In this document: positions 8,069 to 15,606 of the stretch, piece after piece
Position numbering within the stretch: the stretch's first letter is position 1
How the letters are laid out: every line of letters starts with the position of its first letter
Assembly: GCA_002308795.1 (NCBI GenBank)
Contig: DBVV01000048.1
Coordinates: 22,283 to 51,768 of the forward strand
Direction: 5' to 3'
Origin: Mageeibacillus sp. UBA1255
GTDB taxonomy: Bacteria > Bacillota > Clostridia > UBA1212 > UBA1255
Length of the DNA: 29,486 bases
Position numbers and translations under genes: made by a program
Notes under the pieces: model-generated
What the model was told of the DNA's origin: nothing
Databases searched by the model: none
What the model saw: the letters and a program-made list of their open reading frames with translations, nothing else

Positions 8069-8430
8069 AATAAATCCAGCTTTTCTAATAATCTGCGTGT
8101 TTCAGAGAATATTTCCTCATATGTCGGAACATAAGCGGCCTTGAATTTACGGTTCTGTGCAGCGGCGATCTTTTTCCCGCTTCTCACCATAAAGACCACG
8201 TCGTATCCCTTTTTCATTCCGTCAAGCAATTTACGAAAGCTTTCTCTGATCAGCCTTTTTATCCGGTTGCGCTGAACGCTGTTGCCGAATTTACGGCCTA
8301 CCGAAATACCCATACGCGTTTTCCCGTTTCTGTCGGGTACGGCGTAAACTACCAGATATCTTCCGGCTTTGTATTTCCCTTTTTTATATGCTCTTTGAAA
8401 TTCTTTGTTTTGCTTGAGCGTAGCAGTCAT
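8047..8430 (-). CDS. rnpA: Ribonuclease P protein component
   Basis: RnpA is the protein subunit of RNase P, which matures the 5' end of tRNAs together with the catalytic RNA. The 127 residues carry the characteristic RNR block GNSVQRNRIKRLIRE and an early FQRAYKKGK segment. The ATG at 8430 has GGAGAT about 8 nt upstream. It is 79 bp downstream of rpmH, the conserved pairing, and overlaps yidD. Confidence 0.97.
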   Translation of the reverse strand: MTATLKQNKEFQRAYKKGKYKAGRYLVVYAVPDRNGKTRMGISVGRKFGNSVQRNRIKRLIRESFRKLLDGMKKGYDVVFMVRSGKKIAAAQNRKFKAAYVPTYEEIFSETRRLLEKLDLLCSEKPS

Positions 8431-8483
8431 CTGTCATCTCCGGGCGAGCGGCTCCGCTTTTAAATAGCATCAAGTGACGTCAT

Positions 8484-8509
8484 GCGGCAAGCTGCGGCAT
8501 CACGCGGCA
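8484..8509 (-). repeat. Three decamer-phased TGCCGC repeats between rpmH and rnpA
   Basis: The rpmH-rnpA spacer contains TGCCGC three times on the minus strand at an exact 10-bp period (plus-strand GCGGCA at 8484-8489, 8494-8499 and 8504-8509). Roughly one helical turn separates copies. No protein or RNA element is recognised. Confidence 0.6.
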
Positions 8510-8644
8510 TTATGCGGAAAGGACTTTTCTCCCCTTAAGACGTCTTCTTCTGAGTACTTTTCTTCCGTTTGCGGTGCTCATTCTGGATCTGAATCCGTGA
8601 ACTTTCTTTCTCTGTTTTGTTTTGGGCTGAAAAGGTCTGATCAT
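8510..8644 (-). CDS. rpmH: 50S ribosomal protein L34
   Basis: L34 is a small basic protein of the large ribosomal subunit. The 44-residue frame on the minus strand reads MIRPFQPKTKQRK, then HGFRSRMSTANGRKVL, and ends KGRKVLSA, an almost complete family consensus. AGGAGG (8654-8659) lies 9 nt before the ATG. It leads the rpmH-rnpA-yidD-yidC-khpB series and has a strong promoter upstream. Normally rpmH is the first gene left of dnaA; here a glycolipid operon intervenes. Confidence 0.97.
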   Translation of the reverse strand: MIRPFQPKTKQRKKVHGFRSRMSTANGRKVLRRRRLKGRKVLSA

Positions 8645-8677
8645 TTTCCAGCACCTCCTGATCTTTTTTTATCTTTA

Positions 8678-8721
8678 TTTGCCCTCTTTTGCGAATTTCC
8701 GCATGGCGAAAAAAGAGCAAA
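8678..8721 (-). other. Stem-loop at the 5' end of the rpmH transcript
   Basis: On the minus strand TTTGC-TCTTTT pairs with AAAAGA-GG-GCAAA, with a two-base bulge and a smaller CGC/GCG hairpin inside. The stem starts almost at the transcription start predicted from the promoter at 8726-8754, so the mRNA would begin with a hairpin. A role in mRNA stability is only inference. Confidence 0.55.
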
Positions 8722-8725
8722 TTGG

Positions 8726-8754
8726 ATTCTAACATTTATTTTTGACAATGTCAA
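8726..8754 (-). promoter_or_regulatory. Strong promoter of rpmH-rnpA operon
   Basis: Minus-strand TTGACA (8749-8754), 17-bp spacer and TAGAAT (8726-8731): near-consensus housekeeping promoter. The -35 is one half of a perfect 13-bp palindrome TTGACA-N-TGTCAA (8742-8754), which could be an operator or chance. The leader to the rpmH ATG is about 75 nt. Confidence 0.88.
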
Positions 8755-8812
8755 TTTTATTTTTCTGCTCTCCGCGGTCAATTGCTGCGGACGCCCCAGG
8801 CTACGGCCGTCG

Positions 8813-9844
8813 CTACGGCTGTTCCTCAGGCTCGCCCAGCACCCTGCGGTAAACGTTTATCATTTCACGCCCGACCTTGTGGATCTCACGACTCCTTGCC
8901 ACCTCGAACCCGGCCTCGGTAAGCGAAGGGAGGCGGCCCTCGATAATATCGCGGATCTTTTCCTCGAAACCGTCCAAAGAATCAGCCATATACGTATTGA
9001 CCCCGTCCTCCAGCCATCCCTCGAACACCGGGATGTTGCGTACCAGCGTCTTCTGACCGCATGCGCAGGCCTCCAGCGCAGGTATCCCTTCCGTTTCCTC
9101 GTGGGTCGGGAACCAGTATAGATCCGCGCCGTTCAGCGCTTCCTTTATGCCTGACGGTTCGACGTACCCCGGGAACAAAAGGTTCGGAAGCTTCGTTTTT
9201 ACTGCTTTTTTGATCTTTCTGGGGACGATCGCGAGGCTGGTGTGTCCGAACCATATAAATTTATACTGCGGGAGTCGTTTCGCCATCTCGACGAAATCCA
9301 GGATCCCCTTCCGTTCTAAATATAGCCCGATACCGACGATAACTTTATCCTCTTTTCCGAACCCGTACTTTTCTCTGAACCTCTCCCCCGCGGCCTTGTC
9401 CGGCCCGAAAAACGACAGATCTATCCCGTTCGAGATCGCCGAAATGTTTTTCAGCCCGTAACCTTCCAGCAGCCTCTTCGAATACGGCGTCGGCGTGATT
9501 ATAGCGTCGCCGAGAGAGTAACACCTGCATATCCACTTTTTAAACAGCGGCGAGATCAGATTCGACAAAATGAATGAATTTCTGAAATCTTCCTCGGTGG
9601 AATGGGCGTGGTAGACAACTTTTCCGCCTTTTCTGTGTTCTTTTTTTGCAAGATGATACGACCTCAGCCCGTAATGGTTAATATGTATGATGTCGTGGGG
9701 CTCTTTTGGAGACTTGGTATACTCGATACCGTTCTCCTCGAGCGCGCGCATCTGGTGCTGTATCGCCTTGCCGAGACCGGATTGACCCGTTAGTTTTTCA
9801 AATTCAGTGTAAAGCAGTATTTTCATCGGTCGGTACGCTCTCAT
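8813..9844 (-). CDS. GT4 glycosyltransferase, CpoA/LafB-like, second sugar of membrane glycolipid
   Basis: A 343-residue family-4 glycosyltransferase. The segments SGLGKAIQHQMRALE, DIIHINHYG, HAHSTEEDFRNSF, ITPTPYSKRLLEGYGL and SNGIDLSFF resemble, from memory, the streptococcal/lactobacillal CpoA/LafB group that adds the second hexose to monoglycosyl-diacylglycerol. The C-terminal nucleotide-sugar half holds GIGLYLERKGI and FPTHEETEGIPALEA, with the GT4 EX7E pattern. The ATG at 9844 overlaps the previous stop (ATGA); a second ATG six codons on (MKILLYTEF) matches the usual family start and cannot be excluded. It is the last gene of a three-gene operon. Donor and acceptor specificity cannot be read from the sequence. 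Confidence 0.88.
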   Translation of the reverse strand: MRAYRPMKILLYTEFEKLTGQSGLGKAIQHQMRALEENGIEYTKSPKEPHDIIHINHYGLRSYHLAKKEHRKGGKVVYHAHSTEEDFRNSFILSNLISPLFKKWICRCYSLGDAIITPTPYSKRLLEGYGLKNISAISNGIDLSFFGPDKAAGERFREKYGFGKEDKVIVGIGLYLERKGILDFVEMAKRLPQYKFIWFGHTSLAIVPRKIKKAVKTKLPNLLFPGYVEPSGIKEALNGADLYWFPTHEETEGIPALEACACGQKTLVRNIPVFEGWLEDGVNTYMADSLDGFEEKIRDIIEGRLPSLTEAGFEVARSREIHKVGREMINVYRRVLGEPEEQP

Positions 9845-11031
9845 TCACTTCTTGATCCCTTAAGATGCTCCTCGGCCTTTTTTTCAACGATAACGTCGTA
9901 CCGTTTACGTGCTGCCCGGACCGAATCTTCCCATGAAAGATAAACTATTTTTTGTGCGTTTTCGCCGAGTTTCCGCAAAAATCCGGGCTGTTTCACCGCG
10001 GCTAGTATCGGTTTCGCGAAACTTTCTCCTGTTTCTTCTTCAGATAAAAGGCCGGAAACACCGTCCTCGACACCCTCTGAAGCACAGCTTCCGGAAACGA
10101 GCACCGATGCACAACCGCAAGCGGCAGCCTCTTTAACGACGAGGCCGGAAGTATCGTACGTTGACGGGAACAGGAAAAGATCGGCGCGGCTGAAGAACGC
10201 TCTGACTTTCTCGCGATTCGTTATCGCCCCGGTAAAGAAAAGTCTGTCTTCAATACCGATGTCCGAGGCGTATGCTTCGATCGCGGCACGGTCAGCACCG
10301 TCGCCTACGAAAAACGCCTTAAACGCCACGCCTTCGTCTTTGAGTATTTTCAGGGCGTCGAGAGATATTTTCGTGTTTTTATACCACATCATCCTGCCGC
10401 AATACAGAAAGACAAGCTCCTCGTCCTGCGTACCGTAGATACGGTCGATCTCGCGGATCATTGCCTCCGGCGCTTTTCCCTTCGGAAAATCCGTTCCGTT
10501 AGGCATAACGACTACTTCCTTGTTATACCCGATCTTGCGCAAACTCTCCTTCGTCCCCTCGGAAACGACCCAAACCTCGTCCGCTTTCTTCATGTTGGTG
10601 AGCACGAACCACTTTGATATCCTGTTGAATCCTTTATTTGCAACGTAGCGGTCAATATCCAGGTCAAATTTCGTGTGATACGTTATCAGTACCGGAGGCG
10701 GAACTTCCATGCGCGAGATTACCTGGTCAACGAGCACCGAAGATGCGAACGGAGAGTGTATGTGCATCAGTTCAATCTTTTTTCTGGCAAGATTGCGGAT
10801 CGTGAGCGGTGAAAAAGGATTGCCCACGCGGTACGGCATCTCGCCGCGGAAATGCACGGAATTATAACGGTACACTTCGAACTGGTAATTGTCCCTGACG
10901 TTCGGGTATTTCGGCGTAACGACGGTGATCTTATCCCCCATGTCGGTCATTATCCGAGCATAGTTGATCATGGCGTTGGCAACGCCGTCTATAGTAGGTG
11001 GAAATGAATCATTAAATAAACCAATTTTCAA
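9841..11031 (-). CDS. GT4 glycosyltransferase, probable diacylglycerol glucosyltransferase-like
   Basis: A 396-residue GT-B fold enzyme of family GT4. The N-terminus MKIGLFNDSFPPTIDGVANA, followed by TVVTPKYP, IHSPFA and ITYHTKFDLDIDRY, is typical of the 1,2-diacylglycerol 3-glucosyltransferase group that makes the first sugar of glycolipid membrane anchors. The C-terminal half has MPNGTDF, FLYCGRMMWYKN and FPSTYDTSGLVVKEA with the expected EX7E glutamates. The start is a TTG at 11031 that overlaps the upstream TGA (TTGA), preceded by GGAGG 10 nt away. With its downstream partner it would form a two-step diglycosyl-diacylglycerol pathway on the inner face of the membrane. A role in other cell-surface glycans is possible. 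Confidence 0.88.
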   Translation of the reverse strand: MKIGLFNDSFPPTIDGVANAMINYARIMTDMGDKITVVTPKYPNVRDNYQFEVYRYNSVHFRGEMPYRVGNPFSPLTIRNLARKKIELMHIHSPFASSVLVDQVISRMEVPPPVLITYHTKFDLDIDRYVANKGFNRISKWFVLTNMKKADEVWVVSEGTKESLRKIGYNKEVVVMPNGTDFPKGKAPEAMIREIDRIYGTQDEELVFLYCGRMMWYKNTKISLDALKILKDEGVAFKAFFVGDGADRAAIEAYASDIGIEDRLFFTGAITNREKVRAFFSRADLFLFPSTYDTSGLVVKEAAACGCASVLVSGSCASEGVEDGVSGLLSEEETGESFAKPILAAVKQPGFLRKLGENAQKIVYLSWEDSVRAARKRYDVIVEKKAEEHLKGSRSE

Positions 11032-12110
11032 GTGTTCTGATCCTCCTCAGATCCTTGTGCGGTCAATTCTTCCGCGGCAGTTTCTTCTTTTCGCTGTTTC
11101 GACGATTTTTTTGCTTTGCTGATCCTCATCGCGAAAAATACGCCGACGACAATGGTCAGGTAGAAGCTTATCAGTCTCCACAGGATCACCGCCACGCCCA
11201 GCTGCCCTTCTTCAGTGAAAAAGCTGTTGAAAAACAAACTGAACGAAGCCTCGGCTCCTACGCCTGCCCCGGGTATCGGTACGAATGAGGAAACCATAAG
11301 CACGAATCCCTGCGCACCGATTATTGTAAGGAATCCAACGGCGCTCAGCCCGAACGCACGGTAGATAAAGTAAGACACGGAGAAATAGCACAGCAGCTGG
11401 AGTATCGAGAACGCGATACCGGCGATAAGCACGGGAAAATGACGGAACATGCCCCTGAACGTTGAGTGAAAAAGTTCCAGACCCTCCTCTGCCTTTTCGA
11501 GCGTTGCCTCCCTGTCCTTTACGATCTTCAATTTTGCGCCGAGCTTGATGATGACCCGGCAGATCCAGTCGGCGATCCCTTTGAAGACGCCGATGACGAT
11601 TATTGCGACCAGGACCGCAAGGTTAACGATATACCCTATCAGTACCAGCCAGTAAAAATTCGGGACAGTATTTTTAAAATAATCCCATTTTATCAAAATA
11701 AGCACCGTTGAAAATGCTACGAGCGCGATCTGATATATTATAAATTTCGTCAGCAGCGCGCTGGCGGTAACACCTACGTTTCTGCCTTTTTTTGCGAGAT
11801 AGTATGCCTGAAAAGGCTGTCCGCCGGTGGAAAACGGTGTGATCGCCGAGAAATATTGACCGCCCATCGTTACGCTAAGGCTGTCAGAAAACGGTTCGCT
11901 GCCGTAAAAACTTTTCAACAGGAAATGCAGCGTCAACGTTTCGAACAGCCAGTATCCGACCATGCAGCCTACGGCGCCTAAAAGCCAGAACGGATTCAGC
12001 TCATGGATAGACCTGATCAGTGTCCGCGGGTCGTTGGAGAATAATATGAAGCCAATAACAACGATGCCGCATGAAATGCATATGAACAATTCTATTTTTC
12101 TTGATTTCAC
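11028..12110 (-). CDS. Flippase-like membrane protein (LPG synthase TM-region family, UPF0104)
   Basis: A 360-residue integral membrane protein with about seven or eight hydrophobic segments, beginning at about 7-25. The signature of the lysylphosphatidylglycerol synthase transmembrane-region / TIGR00374 family is present: QYFSAITPFSTGGQPFQAYYL and SFVPIPGAGVGAEASF. There is no cytosolic aminoacyl-transfer domain as in MprF, so it is unlikely to aminoacylate lipids; lipid or glycolipid translocation is the usual proposal for such stand-alone proteins. The C-terminal tail is charged (KKSSKQRKEE...). The GTG start at 12110 follows AAAGGG by 7 nt. It is first in an operon with two GT4 enzymes through 4-bp overlaps, suggesting it handles their glycolipid product. 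Confidence 0.9.
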   Translation of the reverse strand: MKSRKIELFICISCGIVVIGFILFSNDPRTLIRSIHELNPFWLLGAVGCMVGYWLFETLTLHFLLKSFYGSEPFSDSLSVTMGGQYFSAITPFSTGGQPFQAYYLAKKGRNVGVTASALLTKFIIYQIALVAFSTVLILIKWDYFKNTVPNFYWLVLIGYIVNLAVLVAIIVIGVFKGIADWICRVIIKLGAKLKIVKDREATLEKAEEGLELFHSTFRGMFRHFPVLIAGIAFSILQLLCYFSVSYFIYRAFGLSAVGFLTIIGAQGFVLMVSSFVPIPGAGVGAEASFSLFFNSFFTEEGQLGVAVILWRLISFYLTIVVGVFFAMRISKAKKSSKQRKEETAAEELTAQGSEEDQNT

Positions 12111-12180
12111 AGGGGCACCCTTTCTTTTTCTTTAGTAAAAATGTTATTGAGGCAGCCGCTCCTCAGACCTCTGTCCATTT

Positions 12181-12209
12181 AGTCTACCACAAAATGCTTA
12201 TAAAAACAA
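12181..12209 (-). promoter_or_regulatory. Promoter of the glycolipid operon
   Basis: Minus-strand TTGTTT (12204-12209), 17-bp spacer and TAGACT (12181-12186), with an extended -10 TG one base upstream of the -10 hexamer. It lies about 70 nt before the GTG start of the flippase-like gene. The leader contains a small TGAGG/CCTCA hairpin. Confidence 0.7.
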
Positions 12210-12447
12210 GAGCAGTCGTCGGCCCGGTTGCTCCCGTTTTCATCGCGGATCGGGACAATATGCTTAAGGCCTCCGCTGTCCTGCTTAGTTCAGCGTCTGG
12301 TCTTGCTCATTTTACCGGATAAAGATCTGATAGTTGTGTCAAAAATTCAAAGCAGAATATTTAAAATACGGTACCGCAGCGGAGCGTCAATATGGCACGG
12401 AAAAGCGTAAAAATTTTGAAAACTTTCTTCTCCTATATATTGGGTAG

Positions 12448-12456
12448 TTATCCACA
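12448..12456 (+). promoter_or_regulatory. DnaA box (perfect), upstream of dnaA
   Basis: TTATCCACA matches the DnaA-box consensus exactly. It lies about 70 bp upstream of the dnaA -35 and faces a second box at 12473-12481, the usual arrangement for DnaA autoregulation and for the upstream half of a bipartite origin. Confidence 0.92.
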
Positions 12457-12472
12457 GGGCGTAACAACTGCT

Positions 12473-12481
12473 TGTGGATAA
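12473..12481 (-). promoter_or_regulatory. DnaA box (perfect, inverted), upstream of dnaA
   Basis: TGTGGATAA is the exact reverse complement of TTATCCACA. With the box at 12448-12456 it forms an inverted pair with starts 25 bp apart. Confidence 0.92.
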
Positions 12482-12527
12482 CTCGTTTTTTTGCTGTTTT
12501 TTGCGGAAAAATCTTAAAAATAATTTA

Positions 12528-12557
12528 TTGCAAACAATTTTGCTCTTCTGCTATATT
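12528..12557 (+). promoter_or_regulatory. Promoter of dnaA
   Basis: TTGCAA (12528-12533), 18-bp spacer and TATATT (12552-12557) on the plus strand. A start near 12564 would place a perfect 5-bp dyad (GTATC-A-GATAC, 12565-12575) at the very start of the transcript and leave a leader of about 250 nt. Confidence 0.65.
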
Positions 12558-12563
12558 ATGTAG

Positions 12564-12817
12564 CGTATCAGATACGGTAAGCCACTGCCATTTAAGTGAC
12601 GACTGAGACAGTAATGTTCAGGACCGGATCCGGTGATAAAACTGCTTTTCCTGGGTTGCCGCAGATCCAAGCCAAACGGGTCATTCGAATCGTATTTGTT
12701 GGTCAACTGCCCGGTCATGCCTTAGAAAATATAGAATCAAAAGATAAAGCTTCCGTACCCTTTATAATTGTCCGGATGAATGAGTTATGCAATAATCTGA
12801 CGAAAGGACCTGGCGCA
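12564..12817 (+). other. Long, potentially structured dnaA 5' leader
   Basis: About 254 nt without a recognised gene. It is open in frame with dnaA for 74 codons, but that frame has no convincing ribosome-binding site and its translation resembles no DnaA N-terminus, so it is read as leader. Structure seen: a perfect 12-bp palindrome ACCGGATCCGGT (12623-12634) enclosed by CAGGA (12619-12623, sharing one base) and TCCTG (12649-12653), a CACT/AGTG hairpin (12583-12598), and a dyad at 12565-12575. A TATAAT at 12763-12768 lacks a -35. No known riboswitch class is recognised. Confidence 0.45.
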
Positions 12818-14158
12818 ATGACTGCTCCGAGTTACACAGACGAACAGCTCAGTTCAATCTGGACTCTCTGCCTTGCTGAGCTGAAAAAAGAAATATCTCA
12901 AATAGAATACGATTCGTTTATTGACCCGATCAGACTAGAAGAGATCACTAATAACGTAGCATATCTTACTGTGCCCAGTGAATTTTATCTTCAGCAGATC
13001 GAAAAGAAATATTATAATGCCATCAAGAACGTTCTGATGGAAAGCACGAAATCGTACCTGACTCTTCAATTCTTTGAAAAGGATAAATATACAAAAAAGA
13101 AGCAATCAGACGAAAAGGTTAATTTTTTTGACTCACATCTGAACAAGCAGTATACGTTTGACTCTTTTATCGTCGGAAATAATAACAGAATGGCCTGTGC
13201 CGCAGCAATCGCGATCTCGGACTCTCCAGGCACCGCGTATAACCCGTTCTTTATCTACGGACAGTCCGGACTTGGAAAAACGCACCTCATGCACGCGATC
13301 GGGAACAAGATCCTTGAGAACGATCCAACGAAAAAAGTGCTCTACGTCACGTCCGAAACGTTTACGAACGAGTTCGTTGACGCCATCACACACAGAAAAA
13401 ACGAAGAATTCAGAAATAAGTACAGAAACATTGACGTCCTTCTGATCGACGATATCCAGTTCCTTTCAAAGATGGAGCGTACGCAGGAAGAATTTTTCTA
13501 CACGTTCAATGCATTGTACGAAGCTAAACATCAGATCGTTATTTCCTGCGACAGCCCTCTAAATAAAATAGAGATACTTGAAGACCGGCTCCGCACGAGA
13601 TTCGCCTGGGGACTTATTGCCGACGTACAGGCACCGGATTATGAGACAAAAGTCGCTATACTCAACAGAAAAGCAGAAGAAAAAGCAATCGACGTTGACA
13701 ACGAGATTCTCGATTACATTGCCTCTTATACCGGCGACAATATTCGTGAGCTCGAGGGTGTTATAAACCACCTTTCCATGGCTCTTCACCAGGGTCAGGA
13801 GATCGACCTTAACCTCGCAAAAGAGGCTTTAAAGCATATTTCTGATGATAATTTGCATGAAATCACCGAGGGTGTTATAATTGACTCGGTATCCAGATTT
13901 TTCGGCATCAGCGTCGAAGATCTGCTATCGAAAAAAAGAACGAAAGAACTGGTATTTCCGAGACAGATCGCCATGTACCTGTGCCGAACGCTTCTCGATA
14001 TGTCCTTCCCTAACATCGGAAAGGCATTCAACGGAAAAGATCATTCCACCGTAATGTACGCTGTCGAACAGATTGCGAACCACATCGAAGTGAACACGGA
14101 ACTTCAGCACACGGTAGACGAACTAAAGAAATACATAAACAGCGGAAACGTGGCTTAA
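12818..14158 (+). CDS. dnaA: Chromosomal replication initiator protein DnaA
   Basis: DnaA is the AAA+ initiator that binds DnaA boxes and, as an ATP-bound filament, opens the origin. The ATG at 12818 is chosen because AAAGGA precedes it by about 9 nt and the protein then begins with a normal domain I (SIWTLCLAELKKEI). It has 446 residues, the usual length. Walker A GQSGLGKT is at 148-155, Walker B LLIDDIQFL follows, and RLRTRFAWGL is the arginine-finger region. The C-terminal DNA-binding domain ends with the signature NGKDHSTVMYA, where the more common form is GGRDHTTV; the Arg-to-Lys change is conservative. DnaA boxes on both sides of the gene suggest autoregulation. Confidence 0.98.
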   Translation: MTAPSYTDEQLSSIWTLCLAELKKEISQIEYDSFIDPIRLEEITNNVAYLTVPSEFYLQQIEKKYYNAIKNVLMESTKSYLTLQFFEKDKYTKKKQSDEKVNFFDSHLNKQYTFDSFIVGNNNRMACAAAIAISDSPGTAYNPFFIYGQSGLGKTHLMHAIGNKILENDPTKKVLYVTSETFTNEFVDAITHRKNEEFRNKYRNIDVLLIDDIQFLSKMERTQEEFFYTFNALYEAKHQIVISCDSPLNKIEILEDRLRTRFAWGLIADVQAPDYETKVAILNRKAEEKAIDVDNEILDYIASYTGDNIRELEGVINHLSMALHQGQEIDLNLAKEALKHISDDNLHEITEGVIIDSVSRFFGISVEDLLSKKRTKELVFPRQIAMYLCRTLLDMSFPNIGKAFNGKDHSTVMYAVEQIANHIEVNTELQHTVDELKKYINSGNVA

Positions 14159-14180
14159 TACCCGTAAAAATATCCGGCTG

Positions 14181-14212
14181 ACAGTTAAGGACGTTCTTCG
14201 TCCTTTTACTGT
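14181..14212 (+). terminator. Hairpin after dnaA, possible terminator
   Basis: AAGGACG (14187-14193) pairs with CGTCCTT (14199-14205) around a 5-nt loop, extended by ACAGT/ACTGT across a small bulge. The inner stem is followed by a short run of four T, part of which pairs in the longer stem. It starts 22 nt after the dnaA stop, so it may reduce transcription into oriC. Confidence 0.55.
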
Positions 14213-14437
14213 ATTAAAGAGCTGTTATACCCGCATAGCAGCGATAAAACCGGAAATCCACAGGGTTTTCCACAATAAACCTGTGGAAAAGTTTAAAACT
14301 TTCTGTTGAAAACTTTTACGATTTTCCACCCTGTGGAAAGTGTGGAAAACTTTTTAAAACTTTTAACAGAGTTTTAGACAGGGAAAAAGCAAGGTAAAAT
14401 AAGGCTTTATGAACGTTATCCACAGTTTCCACAGACC

Positions 14438-14455
14438 CTACTACTATTACTACTA
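14438..14455 (+). promoter_or_regulatory. DnaA-trio element and unwinding region
   Basis: Six consecutive trinucleotides CTA CTA CTA TTA CTA CTA begin 4 nt after the last of two adjacent DnaA boxes and lead into AT-rich sequence (14456-14483). This is the box-box-spacer-trio order of the basal unwinding system described for Bacillus subtilis; it marks the probable site of strand opening, on the dnaN side. Confidence 0.93.
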
Positions 14456-14502
14456 ACTATATAAATATAAAAAAGAAAAATAAGCGCCCGGAGGAAAGAA
14501 AA

Positions 14503-15606
14503 ATGAAACTGACCTGCAACAGAGACAATCTCATAGAAGGATTAAACATCGTTCAGAAAGCAGTTCCTTCAAAATCAACGTTAAGTATTCTTGAAGGAAT
14601 CCTTATTGAAGTTGGAGAAGAAGTTAGACTTACCGGAAACGACGGAGATTTTGGAATAGTATATGAAGTTCCGGGAATCATTGAAGAAATAGGAAGTATA
14701 GTCGTAAATTCAAAAACGTTCGGAGATATCATACGTAAACTTCCTGACGTGTACGTAACACTCGAAACAGATAACGGTGGCAGCATGCTGTTCATCTCGA
14801 GCGGAAAAGCAAATTACAAGATCAAAACGATATCGCCCGAAAATTATCCTCCGGTATCTTTTCTTGATACGACTCAATCAATCGAACTTAACTCAGAATT
14901 GCTTCAGTCGATGATCCGTGAAACGTCATTTGCAGCCAGCATAGAGGATAAAAGAATAATTCTCCAGGGTGTCTTTATGGAGCAGCACGAAAATGAAATG
15001 CGCTGTGTTGCTATCGACGGATACAGACTTGCACTGAAGGTAGCAAATATTGCCGCTGCAAACGAATACGGAGTAATCGTTCCGACTAAAATATTAAATG
15101 AACTCGTAAAATCGATCAAACCTACAGACGAGAAAATCAAATTCTGCGTAAATGAGAATCAGATAATGTTTTTCACGGAAAATTTCCGTATGGTCTCAAA
15201 ACTTTACAAAGGCGAATATATCGATTACCGCCGCATGATCCCGCGTGATTTCAAAACGTCGGTTACCGTAGAAACAAAAGCACTTTTAAGTGCTCTTGAG
15301 CGTTCAGCACTTGTTATAAACGACGAAAAGCGCTTCCCTGTTACTCTTGATTTCTCCGGAATGGATGAAATAACCGTCGCTGTAACGACAGAGATCGGTG
15401 CAATTAAGGAACAGATACCGGCTCAGATATCCGGAGATGAACTTACAATAGGATTCAGTTCTAAAAACTTTATTGAAACGCTTAGAGTAATAACCGACGA
15501 TAAGATCGTTTTATCACTCTCGTCTCCATTAAGCCCGTGCATCATCACAGGAGAAAGCGATGCCTCCTTCACTTACCTGATCATGCCGGTAAGAACAAAA
15601 TCGTAA
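14503..15606 (+). CDS. dnaN: DNA polymerase III beta sliding clamp
   Basis: DnaN forms the ring that holds DNA polymerase III on DNA. The 367 residues begin MKLTCNRDNLIEGLNIVQKAV and show the three-domain clamp pattern: VRLTGNDGDFGI, the domain 2 segment AIDGYRLAL, and a C-terminal end TYLIMPVRTKS that contributes to the binding pocket. GGAGGAAAG lies immediately upstream at optimal spacing. It follows oriC directly. The S4-domain gene yaaA/rlbA that often separates dnaN from recF is absent; only 40 bp intervene. Confidence 0.98.
   Translation: MKLTCNRDNLIEGLNIVQKAVPSKSTLSILEGILIEVGEEVRLTGNDGDFGIVYEVPGIIEEIGSIVVNSKTFGDIIRKLPDVYVTLETDNGGSMLFISSGKANYKIKTISPENYPPVSFLDTTQSIELNSELLQSMIRETSFAASIEDKRIILQGVFMEQHENEMRCVAIDGYRLALKVANIAAANEYGVIVPTKILNELVKSIKPTDEKIKFCVNENQIMFFTENFRMVSKLYKGEYIDYRRMIPRDFKTSVTVETKALLSALERSALVINDEKRFPVTLDFSGMDEITVAVTTEIGAIKEQIPAQISGDELTIGFSSKNFIETLRVITDDKIVLSLSSPLSPCIITGESDASFTYLIMPVRTKS

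Larger units (their letters stand above)
14159..14502 (+). other. oriC: Replication origin oriC (dnaA-dnaN intergenic region)
   Basis: A 344-bp AT-rich gap with the full layout of a Bacillota origin. Perfect or near DnaA boxes: 14254-14262 (weak), 14266-14274, 14282-14290 (reverse), 14322-14330 (weak), 14332-14340 and 14341-14349 (reverse, tandem), 14416-14424 (perfect TTATCCACA) and 14425-14433 (GTTTCCACA, directly adjacent). The tandem pair is followed by ACCC, six trinucleotides CTA/TTA and an AT-rich stretch up to the dnaN ribosome-binding site. Together with the boxes before dnaA this makes a bipartite origin. Confidence 0.95.

Noticed and set aside
12300..12345. TTGACA on the minus strand upstream of the glycolipid operon as a promoter
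   Set aside because: The nearest -10-like TAAAAT is 22 bp away; the promoter at 12181-12209 has correct spacing.
12763..12768. TATAAT close to dnaA as a second promoter
   Set aside because: No -35-like hexamer at 16-18 bp and no extended -10.
12596..12817. In-frame N-terminal extension of DnaA by 74 codons
   Set aside because: No ribosome-binding site, sequence unlike DnaA domain I, and a good Shine-Dalgarno precedes the ATG at 12818.
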